Below, piece after piece: positions 37,237-46,685 of a stretch of DNA of 64,000 nt. Each line of letters begins with the position of its first letter. Positions within the stretch are counted from its first letter, which is position 1. Location: positions 3,906,001 to 3,970,000 of the forward strand of contig NZ_CP040018.1 of the NCBI RefSeq assembly GCF_005280255.1. Reading direction: 5' to 3'. The translations under genes and the position numbers were made by a program. The stretch is from Arthrobacter sp. 24S4-2 (GTDB taxonomy: Bacteria > Actinomycetota > Actinomycetes > Actinomycetales > Micrococcaceae). Under the pieces are notes generated by a model that saw nothing but the letters and a program-made list of their open reading frames with translations, did no database searches and was not told where the DNA came from.

Positions 37237-37571
37237 ACGGAATAACCTCTGCTCTCACAACGCACTCATTATCTGGCCACGCCCCATCCCCTCGGGCAGG
37301 AATCCGGGGCCACAGCACCGCCACAACCCCTTCGTTCTCAGCCGTCCAGGTCCAGAACCCTGGTGACCGCCACGCAGACGCCGGCAGGGCGGCACTCCGG
37401 GCAGGCCGGGCCCGCAGCACAGCCGCGGGGGCTGGGAACGGAGTCAGCTGTTCAGAGCGTCGACGCCGAATTCAAGTCCTCCCTGCCGAATCTGAGCCGC
37501 GGAGGCCAGTTGCAGACGACCGAACTGAACCCGAATCGCAAAGCCTTCCGCCACGAGATCGAATAGCAGCG
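37237..37571. other. Stretch without a recognisable gene
   Basis: 335 bp between the displaced ychF tail and the small dimeric-barrel gene. No frame with family similarity and no clear regulatory site were found. Confidence 0.4.
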
Positions 37572-37835
37572 CTAGGCTGTCATCTCGTTTGCCAGCTCGT
37601 GCTTCTCCGGGGTGACTTCCACCGGCAGGTTTGGCCTGACATTGTTGTCGAACCAGGCGTCGTGCTGCGTGGCCGCCTCCCAAATTTCCACAACGGTCAT
37701 TCCGCCTTCGCTCTCATATGCGTAATGGGCGTTGAATCCGGGGGTGGCCATGAGTTTGTCCCTGAGGGCGGCAGCGATGCCTTCGTACTGTTCCCGGGTC
37801 AGGCCGGGCACCAGGTTTTGGACCAGAACAGTCAT
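37572..37835 (-). CDS. Small antibiotic-biosynthesis-monooxygenase-like (dimeric alpha/beta barrel) protein
   Basis: 87 residues: TVLVQNLVPGLTREQYEGIA, LMATPGFNAHYAYESEGGMT, VVEIWEAATQHDAWFDNNVR. The pattern strand-helix-GFxxH-strand-VVEIWE-helix suggests the dimeric ferredoxin-like barrel family. Activity is unknown. It is the only gene lying between the two ychF tails, so it was probably brought in with that duplication unit. A ribosome site (AGGAGT) precedes the ATG at 37835. Confidence 0.65.
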   Translation of the reverse strand: MTVLVQNLVPGLTREQYEGIAAALRDKLMATPGFNAHYAYESEGGMTVVEIWEAATQHDAWFDNNVRPNLPVEVTPEKHELANEMTA

Positions 37836-37940
37836 GGCGGACTCCTTAATAGGCGACTGCCGGCCGGGCGGACGGGTCCCACGGACAGAGCCGGCACAGC
37901 CGAAGCCTACGCCGGTAGCGGCGGCCGCGACAGGCTGACA

Positions 37941-38073
37941 GCATCATTTCGACTTGGCAGCCGGTGGCAAAAAACGCATGGCCGCTATGAACACGTGTTC
38001 TTAGCGGCCATCGCAGAGGTCTCAGGAAGCTCGGGAACTAGACGTTGAAGCGGAACTCCACAACGTCGCCGTC
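37941..38073. repeat. ychF tail plus terminator, resident copy of the 133-bp repeat
   Basis: Partner of 37104-37236. This copy is continuous with the complete ychF gene and includes its last codons and its downstream palindrome. Confidence 0.75.
37980..38009. terminator. ychF: Palindromic terminator of ychF
   Basis: Fifteen-bp arms GGCCGCTATGAACAC/GTGTTCTTAGCGGCC with one mismatch, 28 bp past the ychF stop. Confidence 0.7.
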
Positions 38074-39123
38074 GGCCATCACGTATTCTTTGCCTTCGAT
38101 GCGGACCTTGCCGCGGGCTTTGGCCTCGGCCATGGAACCGGCCTCGATGAGGTCGCTGAAGGACACAACTTCGGCCTTGATGAAGCCGCGCTGGAAATCG
38201 GAGTGGATCACGCCCGCGGCCTGCGGTGCGGTGTCGCCCCGGTGGATGGTCCAGGCGCGTGTTTCCTTCGGCCCTGCCGTCAGATAGGTCTGCAGCCCAA
38301 GGGTGTGGAAGCCGACGCGGGCCAGCTGGTCCAGGCCGGATTCGTCCTGCCCGTTCATTTCCAGCATCTCGCGGGCTTCTTCCTCATCCAGCTCCACGAG
38401 GTCGGACTCGAGCTTGGCGTCAAGGAAGATGGCGTCCGCAGGAGCGACCATGGCCCGCAGTTCCTCCTGCTTTTCCGGGCTGCCGAGGACCCCTTCGTCC
38501 GCGTTGAAGACGTAGATGAAGGGCTTGGCCGTCAGGAGGCCGAGCTCCCTGAGGTGCTCCATCTCCAGTTTGTCGGTCTTGACCGACGAAAAAATGGTGT
38601 CGCCGCGTTCCAGCACAGCCTGGGCAGCCTTGATGGCAGCCAGCTCGGCAGCTTCCCGCTTCTTGATCTTGACTTCTTTTTCGATCCGGGGAATGGCATT
38701 TTCGATGGTCTGAAGGTCGGCCAGGATCAGCTCGGTGTTGATGGTCTCCATATCCGAGCGGGGATCCACCTTGCCGTCGACATGGATGACATCGGGGTCG
38801 TCGAACACGCGGACAACCTGGGCGATGGCCTCGGCCTCGCGGATGTTGGCGAGGAACTTGTTGCCCAGGCCTTCGCCCTCCGACGCACCCTTCACGATTC
38901 CGGCGATGTCCACGAAGGACACCGGGGCGGGCAACAGCCGCTGGGATCCGAAAATGGCCGCCAGCTTCGCCAGGCGGGGATCCGGCAGGTTCACGACGCC
39001 GACATTCGGCTCGATGGTGGCGAACGGATAGTTCGCTGCGAGCACCTGGTTGCGGGTCAGTGCGTTGAAAAGGGTTGATTTGCCGACGTTGGGCAGTCCG
39101 ACGATGCCAATAGTAAGAGCCAC
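38038..39123 (-). CDS. ychF: Redox-regulated ATPase YchF (Obg-family)
   Basis: Translation-associated P-loop ATPase, 361 residues. P-loop GLPNVGKSTLFNALTRN, switch/G3 region VSFVDIAGIVKGASEGEGLG, the usual NxxE-type specificity site YVFNADEG, and the TGS-like C-terminal domain ending DGDVVEFRFNV. I prefer the GTG at 39123 (MALTIGIVGLPN, family length about 363); an ATG two codons upstream at 39129 is also possible. Its 3' end is the apparent integration site of the island to its left. Divergent from rmuC across about 217 bp. Confidence 0.93.
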   Translation of the reverse strand: MALTIGIVGLPNVGKSTLFNALTRNQVLAANYPFATIEPNVGVVNLPDPRLAKLAAIFGSQRLLPAPVSFVDIAGIVKGASEGEGLGNKFLANIREAEAIAQVVRVFDDPDVIHVDGKVDPRSDMETINTELILADLQTIENAIPRIEKEVKIKKREAAELAAIKAAQAVLERGDTIFSSVKTDKLEMEHLRELGLLTAKPFIYVFNADEGVLGSPEKQEELRAMVAPADAIFLDAKLESDLVELDEEEAREMLEMNGQDESGLDQLARVGFHTLGLQTYLTAGPKETRAWTIHRGDTAPQAAGVIHSDFQRGFIKAEVVSFSDLIEAGSMAEAKARGKVRIEGKEYVMADGDVVEFRFNV

Positions 39124-39340
39124 GAGCATTGATTCTACCGGTAATCGGCCCGGAACCATGCGGCCGCCCGTTCCTGTGCACCGCGGGTGTTCACGGGCTT
39201 CCACTGTGTTTTGCCGCGTTCGGCGGCATTCTGTCGCGTTGTAGGCGTTGTAGGCGTTGTGCGCCGAGTGGGTCCCGCGCCTGGGTCCGCCGGGTGCGTC
39301 CTGCGATCAAAATGTCTGGGGCCCGTGCCAAAGTGAACCC

Positions 39341-40552
39341 ATGGACGCTTTTGCTCTGATACTTGCCCTGCTCATGTTGCTTGTCGGTGCCGCACTTGGT
39401 GCGGCCTGCACCTATGTCGTGTTCCGGCGGCGGACCGTTGCCCTGGAACAGGACTTCGACGCCGTCTCCGCCCGTCTCTCGGACGTCAGCTCTCAGTTCG
39501 CGGCCGCCGACGCCGAACGGCGCCTCCTGTCGGCCCAGAACCGGGAGCTGGGCGAGTCCCGCAACCAGGACGGCAGCGTGCTTCGGGCCCTGGCACCCGT
39601 CGCGGAGAAACTCACGGCAGTCCAACAGCAGGTGTCCCTGCTGGAACGGGACCGCCTGGAGCAATACGGCCAGCTGGCGCAACAGCTCCAGGAAGCCCGC
39701 CTCTCCGACGAGCAGCTGCTCCGCTCAACGCACGCCCTTGAGTCCGCTCTCCGGTCCAACAGTGCCCGCGGCCAGTGGGGCGAAGTGCAGTTGCGGCGGG
39801 TCGTGGAGGCCGCCGGCATGCTCCGGCACGTGGATTTCCACGAGCAGCACCACAGCACCGGATCCGGAAACGCTGTCCGGCCCGACCTCGTCGTCCAGTT
39901 GCCGGGAGACAAGCAACTTGTAGTGGACGCCAAGGTTCCGCTGGCGTCCTACCTCGAGGCCCAGGACCTCGGCCCCTCTTCCGGACGGCAACAGCACGGG
40001 CCCGCGCTCATGGGACAAAATGCCCTGCTGACAGCACACGCAAAAGCCCTGAAGTCACACGTGGACGCGCTGAGCAACAAGAAATACTGGGACATCCCGG
40101 GCAACTCGCCGGAGCTGGTAATCTGCTTCCTGCCGGCGGAATCCATTCTTGCGGCCGCGCTGGCTGCCGATCCCGGCCTCCTGGACTACGCACTGAACAA
40201 GAACGTGGTGCTGGCCTCCCCCAGCACCCTGCTCGCCGTGCTGAAGTCGGTGGCGTTCACGTGGCGCCAGGATGTGCTGACCGACAGCGCCCGGGAGCTC
40301 TTTGAGCTGGCCCGTCAGCTTTACGAGCGCATGGGGACCCTCGGCGATAACGTGACGAAACTGGGGTCGTCCCTCAAGACTTCCGTGGACCGCTACAACT
40401 CAATGGTAGGAACACTTGAGGCACGCGTCCTTCCCACCGCACGAAAGCTCAATGCTTTGGAAGTCGAGGGTCTGGCCACACCGCCCGCGATCGAAGTGAC
40501 CACGCGGACGGTGGCCGCCCCCGAGCTTCAGGCCGAGGAATCAGCCGCGTAG
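39341..40552 (+). CDS. rmuC: DNA recombination protein RmuC
   Basis: 403 residues from ATG 39341 (frame also open upstream). An N-terminal membrane anchor (LILALLMLLVGAALGAAC) is followed by a coiled coil up to about residue 130 and the RmuC domain with SNSARGQWGEVQLRRVVEAA, RPDLVVQLPGDKQLVVDAKV, AKALKSHVDALSNKKYWDIP and FLPAESILAAAL, a nuclease-like fold. Limits inversions at DNA repeats in other bacteria. It sits in the conserved ychF-rmuC-ispH neighbourhood. Confidence 0.9.
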   Translation: MDAFALILALLMLLVGAALGAACTYVVFRRRTVALEQDFDAVSARLSDVSSQFAAADAERRLLSAQNRELGESRNQDGSVLRALAPVAEKLTAVQQQVSLLERDRLEQYGQLAQQLQEARLSDEQLLRSTHALESALRSNSARGQWGEVQLRRVVEAAGMLRHVDFHEQHHSTGSGNAVRPDLVVQLPGDKQLVVDAKVPLASYLEAQDLGPSSGRQQHGPALMGQNALLTAHAKALKSHVDALSNKKYWDIPGNSPELVICFLPAESILAAALAADPGLLDYALNKNVVLASPSTLLAVLKSVAFTWRQDVLTDSARELFELARQLYERMGTLGDNVTKLGSSLKTSVDRYNSMVGTLEARVLPTARKLNALEVEGLATPPAIEVTTRTVAAPELQAEESAA

Positions 40553-40569
40553 CACCGTCGCAACCAGGG

Positions 40570-41649
40570 TCAGGCCCGCGCTTTGCGTCCTCCCAGGGCG
40601 CGGGTCACGTCCCCTGATTTCTTGAGTGTCGCGCGGAGTTCCTTGGGCAGGGAGAAGAGCAGGTCTTCCTCGGCGGTCACAATTTCCTCGACGTCGCCGT
40701 AGCCGTAGTCCGCAAGGAGGCGCAGCACGTCTTTGACGAGGACCTCGGGAACGGACGCACCGGAGGTGACACCCACCGTGGCGACGCCCTCGAACCAGGC
40801 TTCATCCACCTCGTTCGCAAAGTCCACACGGTACGAGGCCTTTGCGCCGTACTCCAGTGCCACCTCCACGAGGCGGACGGAGTTGGAGGAATTGGCGGAG
40901 CCCACAACGATTACCAGTTCCGCCTGCGGGGAAATCTTCTTGATGGCCACCTGGCGGTTGGTGGTGGCGTAGCAGATATCGTCACTGGGCGGATCCTGCA
41001 GCGTCGGGAAACGCTCCTTCAGCAGCCGGACGGTTTCCATGGTTTCGTCCACGCTCAGCGTCGTCTGCGAGAGCCAGATGACCTTTTCCGGGTCCCGGAC
41101 GGTCACCTTGTCCACTTCGTGCGGGCCGTTGATGATCTGGATGTGTTCCGGGGCTTCGCCGGCCGTCCCTTCAACTTCCTCATGGCCGTCGTGGCCAATC
41201 AGCAGGATGTCGAAGTCGTCCTTGGCGAAACGGACAGCTTCCCTGTGCACCTTGGTCACCAGGGGGCACGTCGCATCAATGGTGCGAAGGCCGCGGTCCT
41301 CGGCCGACTGCACCACCGCGGGCGAAACCCCGTGGGCGGAGAAGATCACCAGGGCGCCTTCGGGAACCTCATCGGTTTCGTCGACGAAGATGGCGCCCTT
41401 CTCCTCCAGGGAGCTCACCACATGGACGTTGTGCACAATCTGCTTGCGGACATAGACCGGCGGGCCGTAGTGTTCCAGCGCCTTCTCGACGGCAATAACG
41501 GCGCGGTCCACTCCGGCACAGTAGCCGCGGGGGGCTGCCAGCAAAACCTTCTTGGGACCTGACACCGGAGCCGAAGCCAACACGTCCTCAGGCGAACGGC
41601 GCCTCCGCGGAATTGAAGGCATGGGGATGGAGACAGCTGAGGTGGTCAT
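40570..41649 (-). CDS. ispH: 4-hydroxy-3-methylbut-2-enyl diphosphate reductase
   Basis: Last enzyme of the MEP isoprenoid pathway, making IPP and DMAPP; 359 residues. The three cluster cysteines sit in LLAAPRGYCAGVDRAV, TIDATCPLVTKVHREAVRFA and SDDICYATTNRQVA, with GSANSSNSVRLVEVALEYG and EVDEAWFEGVATVGVTSGAS downstream. About 33 residues precede the conserved core. Convergent with rmuC with an 18-bp gap. Confidence 0.95.
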   Translation of the reverse strand: MTTSAVSIPMPSIPRRRRSPEDVLASAPVSGPKKVLLAAPRGYCAGVDRAVIAVEKALEHYGPPVYVRKQIVHNVHVVSSLEEKGAIFVDETDEVPEGALVIFSAHGVSPAVVQSAEDRGLRTIDATCPLVTKVHREAVRFAKDDFDILLIGHDGHEEVEGTAGEAPEHIQIINGPHEVDKVTVRDPEKVIWLSQTTLSVDETMETVRLLKERFPTLQDPPSDDICYATTNRQVAIKKISPQAELVIVVGSANSSNSVRLVEVALEYGAKASYRVDFANEVDEAWFEGVATVGVTSGASVPEVLVKDVLRLLADYGYGDVEEIVTAEEDLLFSLPKELRATLKKSGDVTRALGGRKARA

Positions 41650-41658
41650 TGTTCAATG

Positions 41659-42549
41659 CTACCGGGAACGCACGGCGCGCCGGGCGCCGGCAATCAGGCG
41701 GAGAAGTACTCCGGCGAGGATCAGGACCGCCCCCGCGATGAGGGTTGCCAGGATCCACTGCCCAAACTGTTCGGAGGATGCGCTGACGAATTCACTCTTG
41801 AAGATGTCCGCCACTTCGTTGCCGCTTGCCGTTCCGTTAACGGCCAGGCCCGCGGCATCGGAGCCCAGCTTCCAGACCGCCGCCAGCACCAGCGCACCGG
41901 CTCCCGTACCCACCAGCACGGTCCAGCGGCGGCGTGCGGCGACGAAAGCCAGCAGCAGTGAAATGGCTGCGCCCGCGGCCAGCGCGTACCCCATTGGCGC
42001 GTAGGCCGAGACCTGGTCCACGAGCTGCCGCTGGCTGGGCTGTCCGATATCGATCAGCGTCTGGTCCGGCGCGTCCAGGGGCACTTTCGTAACGTCCGAA
42101 ATCTGCTTCGTCAGCAGGCCGACCAGTGGTGCCACATCCAGCGTCAGCGAAGTCGATGGTTCGGCCTCGGACCCTGAAGACCCGGGTGCCGCGAAATTGA
42201 GCCGGTGGCTCTTCCGCAGTGTTTCCTCCCATGCCGCGGGATAGCCGGGGAGCGTGGTGAGTGATTTGGCGGCGGAATCGAGGATCGGCTGCACCAGATC
42301 CGCAAACGGTTCGGGAATCCGGTCGGCAGGATCGATGGTGCCCACAGCCGCCGATGCCAGTCGCTGCTGGAATGCGGCGTCCTTGCCCAGCGGAGCGGCA
42401 AGCGAAACGAAGCCGTCTTCCTGCACAATGTTCCGGTCCACCCAGATGGCCGGAACGGCGACGGCTGCCAGCAGCAGTCCAAGGATGACGGTGGCAGCTG
42501 AGACAAAAGTGCGCAAGTGATTCCTAGGTTTGGTTGGCGGTACTGCCAT
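41659..42549 (-). CDS. Conserved actinobacterial membrane protein of unknown function
   Basis: 296 residues from ATG 42549: N-terminal span (FVSAATVILGLLLAAVAVPA), a long extracytoplasmic domain (IWVDRNIVQEDGFVSLAAPL onwards, residues 40-185) and three further spans (YALAAGAAISLLLAFVAA, VLVGTGAGALVLAAVW, WILATLIAGAVLILAGVLLR). No catalytic motif is seen. It lies between ispH and xseA, facing xseA divergently. The frame is open upstream but the ATG at 42549 fits the first membrane helix. Confidence 0.75.
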   Translation of the reverse strand: MAVPPTKPRNHLRTFVSAATVILGLLLAAVAVPAIWVDRNIVQEDGFVSLAAPLGKDAAFQQRLASAAVGTIDPADRIPEPFADLVQPILDSAAKSLTTLPGYPAAWEETLRKSHRLNFAAPGSSGSEAEPSTSLTLDVAPLVGLLTKQISDVTKVPLDAPDQTLIDIGQPSQRQLVDQVSAYAPMGYALAAGAAISLLLAFVAARRRWTVLVGTGAGALVLAAVWKLGSDAAGLAVNGTASGNEVADIFKSEFVSASSEQFGQWILATLIAGAVLILAGVLLRLIAGARRAVRSR

Positions 42550-42683
42550 CCTAGGGGTGCAGGCGGGGAAGCAAAAATGTCGGCGGACAGTGGTAGAGCT
42601 ATGGATAGAGTTGATTCGGTTTGATGCCCGCCACCCGCAAAGGATTCCCATGCCCCAGGCCACCACCCCGACACGGTCAGCCC

Positions 42684-43969
42684 GTGTCTGACAATAAGCC
42701 CGCGGCAACCACGCTTCCGGCGACAGCTGCAGACACAAGCCCGGACAATCCGTGGCCCCTGCAGCTGCTGTCCCAAAAGCTCAAGGCCCATATCGACCGC
42801 ACGCCCCCGGCCTGGGTCGAGGGCCAGGTCATTGAGCTGAACCGCCGCGGCGGCAGCGCCTTCATGACGCTCAGGGATGTCGATGCTGAGATTTCCTTGC
42901 CTGCCTCGATCTGGTCGAGTGTGCTGGACCGCCAGGAGGTGCCCCTCGAACGCGGGTCGCGCGTTGTTGCGCTACTGAAAGCCGAGTTCTGGCTGAAGAC
43001 CGGACGCCTGAACATGTCTGTGAAGGATATCCGCCCGGTAGGGCTCGGAGACCTGCTGGCGCGGATTGAACGGCTCCGCCACGCGCTGTCCCTGGAAGGA
43101 CTCTTTGCGGACTCCAGGAAGAAACGCCTGCCGCTGCTCCCCCACAGGATCGGTCTGATCACGGGACGGGATTCCGATGCCAAGAAGGATGTCCTGCGCA
43201 ACGCCGCCCTACGCTGGCCGGCCGTCGAATTCGCGATCCGCGAAGTGGCTGTGCAGGGCAACACCGCAGTGAACCAGATCATCGGAGCACTCAAGGAACT
43301 CGATGAGGACCCGCATGTGGACGTCATTGTGATCGCCCGGGCGGCGGCGCATTGGAGGATCTGCTCCCGTTCAGCAGTGAGGACCTGATCAGGGCAGTCT
43401 CTAACGCGTCCACGCCCGTTGTCAGCGCCATCGGCCACGAGGCAGACCGGCCCATCCTGGACGATGTCGCCGATCTCCGGGCTTCGACGCCGACTGATGC
43501 CGCCAAGCGAATCGTTCCGGACGTCGTCGAGGAACTCGCCAGGGTCCGGCAGGCCCGCGACCAACTCCGGCGCGGCGTGACTCTGCTCGTGGAACGTCAA
43601 TCCGAGCGGCTGGCCTCCCTGCATTCCCGGCCGGTGCTAGCCTCGCCGGAGGTCATGGTCAGTTCCCGCGCGGAGGACGTGGCCCGGCTCAGCAGCCGCT
43701 CCCGGGCGGCCATCAGCACCGCGGTGGTGAGGTCCGCCGACCAGATCCTGCACCTCCGCAATCAGGTACGGTCGCTCTCACCACAGCAAACCCTCGACCG
43801 CGGCTATGCCGTGGTGCAGGTGGCCGGGCCGGACACAGGAGCGGAAGGACCGAAGGCAGTGGTCCGGCACCCGTCGCAGGCGCCGGAGGGCTCCGATCTG
43901 TCCGTACGCGTCGCAGGCGGCAGCTTTTCCGCCCGCTCGACCGGCGGCCACCACATTTCCGACAGCTGA
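42684..43969 (+). pseudogene. xseA: Exodeoxyribonuclease VII large subunit, frame interrupted (one base short)
   Basis: Single-strand exonuclease large subunit. OB-fold N-terminus WVEGQVIELNRRGGSAFMTL and LKTGRLNMSVKDIRPVGLGD, catalytic region RIGLITGRDSDAKKDVLRNA, then VDVIVIAR. At the ggg run 43339-43341 one G is lacking: the frame stops at 43388, while the continuation GGGALEDLLPFSSEDLIRAV, AIGHEADRPILDDVADLRAS to stop 43969 is one frame over. GTG 42684 is the preferred start. xseB follows, so the enzyme is expected to be functional and the break is suspect. Confidence 0.88.
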
Positions 43970-44067
43970 ATCAGCGCAGGGCCGTAGCGGCGCGGCACCA
44001 CAAAAGCGCAGCGCCCTCCAGTGCGGGCGTAGATACCATCCAACAACCAGATGCAGGGAGCAACACA

Positions 44068-44298
44068 ATGGCAGCAGAACAGAAGCCAAACGCCGACATT
44101 GAAACACTGAGCTATGAGGAAGCCCGCGAGCAGCTGGTCGCCGTCGTGGGCAAACTTGAAGCCGGCGGCGCAAGCCTGGAAGACTCACTCGCGCTGTGGG
44201 AGCGGGGCGAGGCCCTGGCCAAACGCTGCGAGGAATGGCTTGAGGGCGCACGCAAACGGCTCGCCGCCGCGAGGAACCAGGCCGGTCCGGAGTCCTAG
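44068..44298 (+). CDS. xseB: Exodeoxyribonuclease VII small subunit
   Basis: 76 residues with the family signature LSYEEAREQLVAVVGKLEAG, SLEDSLALWERGEALAKRCE, WLEGARKRLAAAR. Partner of XseA, located 98 bp after it on the same strand. Complete. Confidence 0.93.
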   Translation: MAAEQKPNADIETLSYEEAREQLVAVVGKLEAGGASLEDSLALWERGEALAKRCEEWLEGARKRLAAARNQAGPES

Positions 44299-44314
44299 TC
44301 CGGGCTCCTGCGCC

Positions 44315-44348
44315 TGCACTGCACTGCACTGCACGGCACGGCACGGCA
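44315..44348. repeat. Pentamer tandem repeat (TGCAC)x4 then (GGCAC)x2
   Basis: Perfect 5-bp repeat units in the short gap between the converging xseB and polyphosphate kinase genes. Such tracts are slippage-prone; no function is implied. Confidence 0.85.
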
Positions 44349-44359
44349 ATACCGGCCCG

Positions 44360-45214
44360 TCAGGACCTCTCCACCAGGCTGCGCTCCATGTCCACGTCGA
44401 ACTCGGCGGGAGGCCACTCCAGTTTCAGGTCTTCCATTGCCTGCAGGAGCAGTTGCTGTACGGCGATGCGCGCGTACCACTTCTTGTTCGCCGGCACCAC
44501 GTGCCATGGCGCAACCTTGGTGTGGGTTTTATCGAAAGCTGCCTGGTAAGCGGCCATATAGTCGTCCCAGAAGGCGCGCTCCTTCAGGTCGCCGCTGCTG
44601 TATTTCCAGTGCTTCGAGGGATCGTCCAGCCGCGCAAGCAGGCGGGATTTCTGTTCATCCCGGCTGATGTTCAGCATGACCTTGATGATTCGGGTGCCGG
44701 AGGCCGAAAGCCTGGCTTCGAATTCGTTGATCGCGGTGTAGCGTCGCTCCAGTTCATCCGGGGAGGCCCAGCCGTGAACGCGGTGAATGAGCACATCCTC
44801 GTAGTGGGACCGGTCGAAGACACCCACCATCCCGGCCGCGGGAACTTCCTTCTCGATCCGCCACAGGAAATCGTAGGATTTTTCCTCGTCAGTGGGTGCC
44901 TTGAATGCCTTGAGCTGCACACCCTGCGCGTCCATGGCACCCACCACGTGGGCAACGATGCCGCCCTTGCCCGCCGTGTCCATGGCCTGGAGGATCAGGA
45001 GGATTCGCTTGGTGCCACCAAACTTGGCTTCGGCGAACAGCTTCTCCTGGAGGGTAGTGAGCTTCCCGTCCAGGTCGGCAAGAAGTGCCCGGCCATCCGC
45101 TTTGTCGCCCGGATAGCCCGGGGTGGAATCAGGATCCACATCGGCCAACCTAAATCCGTCACCCGCGGCCAGGATCCCGGAGGGGTGTTTGTCGAAATCT
45201 TCGTTGCCTGCCAT
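44360..45214 (-). CDS. ppk2: Polyphosphate kinase 2 family protein
   Basis: Nucleotide phosphorylation using polyphosphate, 284 residues from ATG 45214 (frame open to 45259). P-loop region ILLILQAMDTAGKGGIVAHV, lid/Walker B VGVFDRSHYEDVLIHRVHGW, and FWDDYMAAYQAAFDKTHT with VPANKKWYARIAVQQLLLQA as in PPK2. Single-domain form, so it probably phosphorylates AMP or ADP; which one is not decidable by eye. Confidence 0.92.
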   Translation of the reverse strand: MAGNEDFDKHPSGILAAGDGFRLADVDPDSTPGYPGDKADGRALLADLDGKLTTLQEKLFAEAKFGGTKRILLILQAMDTAGKGGIVAHVVGAMDAQGVQLKAFKAPTDEEKSYDFLWRIEKEVPAAGMVGVFDRSHYEDVLIHRVHGWASPDELERRYTAINEFEARLSASGTRIIKVMLNISRDEQKSRLLARLDDPSKHWKYSSGDLKERAFWDDYMAAYQAAFDKTHTKVAPWHVVPANKKWYARIAVQQLLLQAMEDLKLEWPPAEFDVDMERSLVERS

Positions 45215-45318
45215 GTGAAGCCTTCCGCCGATGTTCCACCAGACCTGGGGCCGCCTCAACGCGGCACGTTCCGGCTGCCGCCGCCCGGGATATACCGGGC
45301 GGCATTGCTGCCATCAGG

Positions 45319-46538
45319 CTAGTTCCCCTGGTACCTGCTCAGGAAGTCCCCATGCGGCCAATTGCCTCTTCGATGTCCTTCACATTGGGCAGCGTGACCA
45401 TCCGGAAGTGGTCGGGCCGGACCCAGTTGAACGCCCTACCGTGCGAAACCAGGATTTTCTGCTCGCGGAGCAGGTCCAGGACGAACTTCTCGTCGTCGCG
45501 GATGTGGTAGACCTCGGGATCCAGTTTGGGGAATAGGTACAGCGCACCCCTTGCCTGCTGTGTGCTGACGCCGGGGATGGCGTTGAGCAGATCGTAGGCC
45601 TTGTTGCGCTGTTCCAGCAGCCGCCCGCCGGGCAGTATCAGGTCGTTGATGCTCTGGTATCCGCCCAGTGCCGTCTGGATGGCGTGCTGGGCGGGCACAT
45701 TGGCGCACAACCGCATGTTGGCCAGCAGGCTGATGCCTTCGAGGTAGTCGGAGGCGTCCTTCTTCGGCCCGGAGATCGCCATCCAGCCGGCCCGGTACCC
45801 GCACACCCGGTAGGCCTTGGAAAGGCCGCTGAAGGTCAGGCACAGCACGTCGTCACCGGTCAGGCCGGCCAGGTTCACGTGGACGGCGTCCTCGTAAAGG
45901 ATCTTTTCGTAGATTTCGTCCGCGAACAGGACCAGACCGTGCTTCTCGGCCAGGGCCACAATTTTCTTGAGGGTCTCCTCCGGGTACACGGCACCGGTGG
46001 GGTTGTTCGGGTTGATCACCACGATGCCCTTGGTGCGCGGCGTGATCTTGGACTCGAGGTCCTCCAGGTCCGGCTGCCAGCCCGATTCCTCGTCGCACAG
46101 GTAGTGCACGGGCCGCCCGCTCGCCAGGGCCACCGAGGCAGTCCACAGCGGGTAGTCCGGGGTGGGAATGAGGACCTCGTCACCGTCGTCGAGCAGCGCC
46201 ATGAGGGACATGGTGATCAGTTCGCTGACACCGTTGCCCAGGTAGATGTCGTCGACGTGGATGTTCTGGATCCCGCGGGTCTGGTAGTACTGGGACACTG
46301 CGGTCCGGGCAGAGAATATGCCGCGCGAGTCACTGTAGCCCTGGGCGTGCGGCAGGTGGCGGATCATGTCCACCAGGATGGCGTCCGGCGCTTCAAAGCC
46401 AAAAGGGGCCGGGTTTCCGATGTTCAGTTTGAGGATGCGGTGACCCTCTGCCTCCATCTGCTGGGCGGCCTGAAGGATCGGTCCACGGATGTCGTAGAGG
46501 ACATTATGAAGCTTGGTGGACTGCTTGAATTCTGCCAT
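45319..46538 (-). CDS. alaA: Pyridoxal-phosphate aminotransferase, AlaA type
   Basis: Class I aminotransferase, probably glutamate-pyruvate type, about 406 residues when completed. Blocks: RILKLNIGNPAPFGFEAPDA, QGYSDSRGIFSARTAVSQYY, GIVVINPNNPTGAVYPEETL, the PLP lysine in TFSGLSKAYRVCGYRAGW, and FNWVRPDHFRMVTLP. As read it ends early at 45339 (GRMGTS). One extra G in the cccc run 45348-45351 (plus strand) restores GRMGDFLSRYQGN with stop at 45319, the usual end. The missing part is small, so the call is safe either way. Confidence 0.9.
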
Positions 46539-46632
46539 CCATCAAATATGCCATATGGAGGATGTTCTTCCGCTGAGACTTGACTCACATCGGAACGGGC
46601 AATGTAGCGGCCGTGCAAACACAGACGGAAAC

Positions 46633-46676
46633 GACGGCGGCGCCTTCCGGACCCGTGAGGTCCGGGAGGCGCCGTC
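46633..46676 (-). terminator. Terminator of the glycine-betaine ABC operon
   Basis: Long GC-rich hairpin (left arm 46633-46653, right arm 46659-46676) just after the binding-protein stop, followed on the minus strand by a T-rich end. Confidence 0.75.
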
Positions 46677-46685
46677 GGTCCCGGG

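Noticed and set aside
39191..39340. GTTGTAGGC direct repeats between ychF and rmuC as a regulatory array
   Set aside because: Only two perfect units and a poor third; too weak to call.
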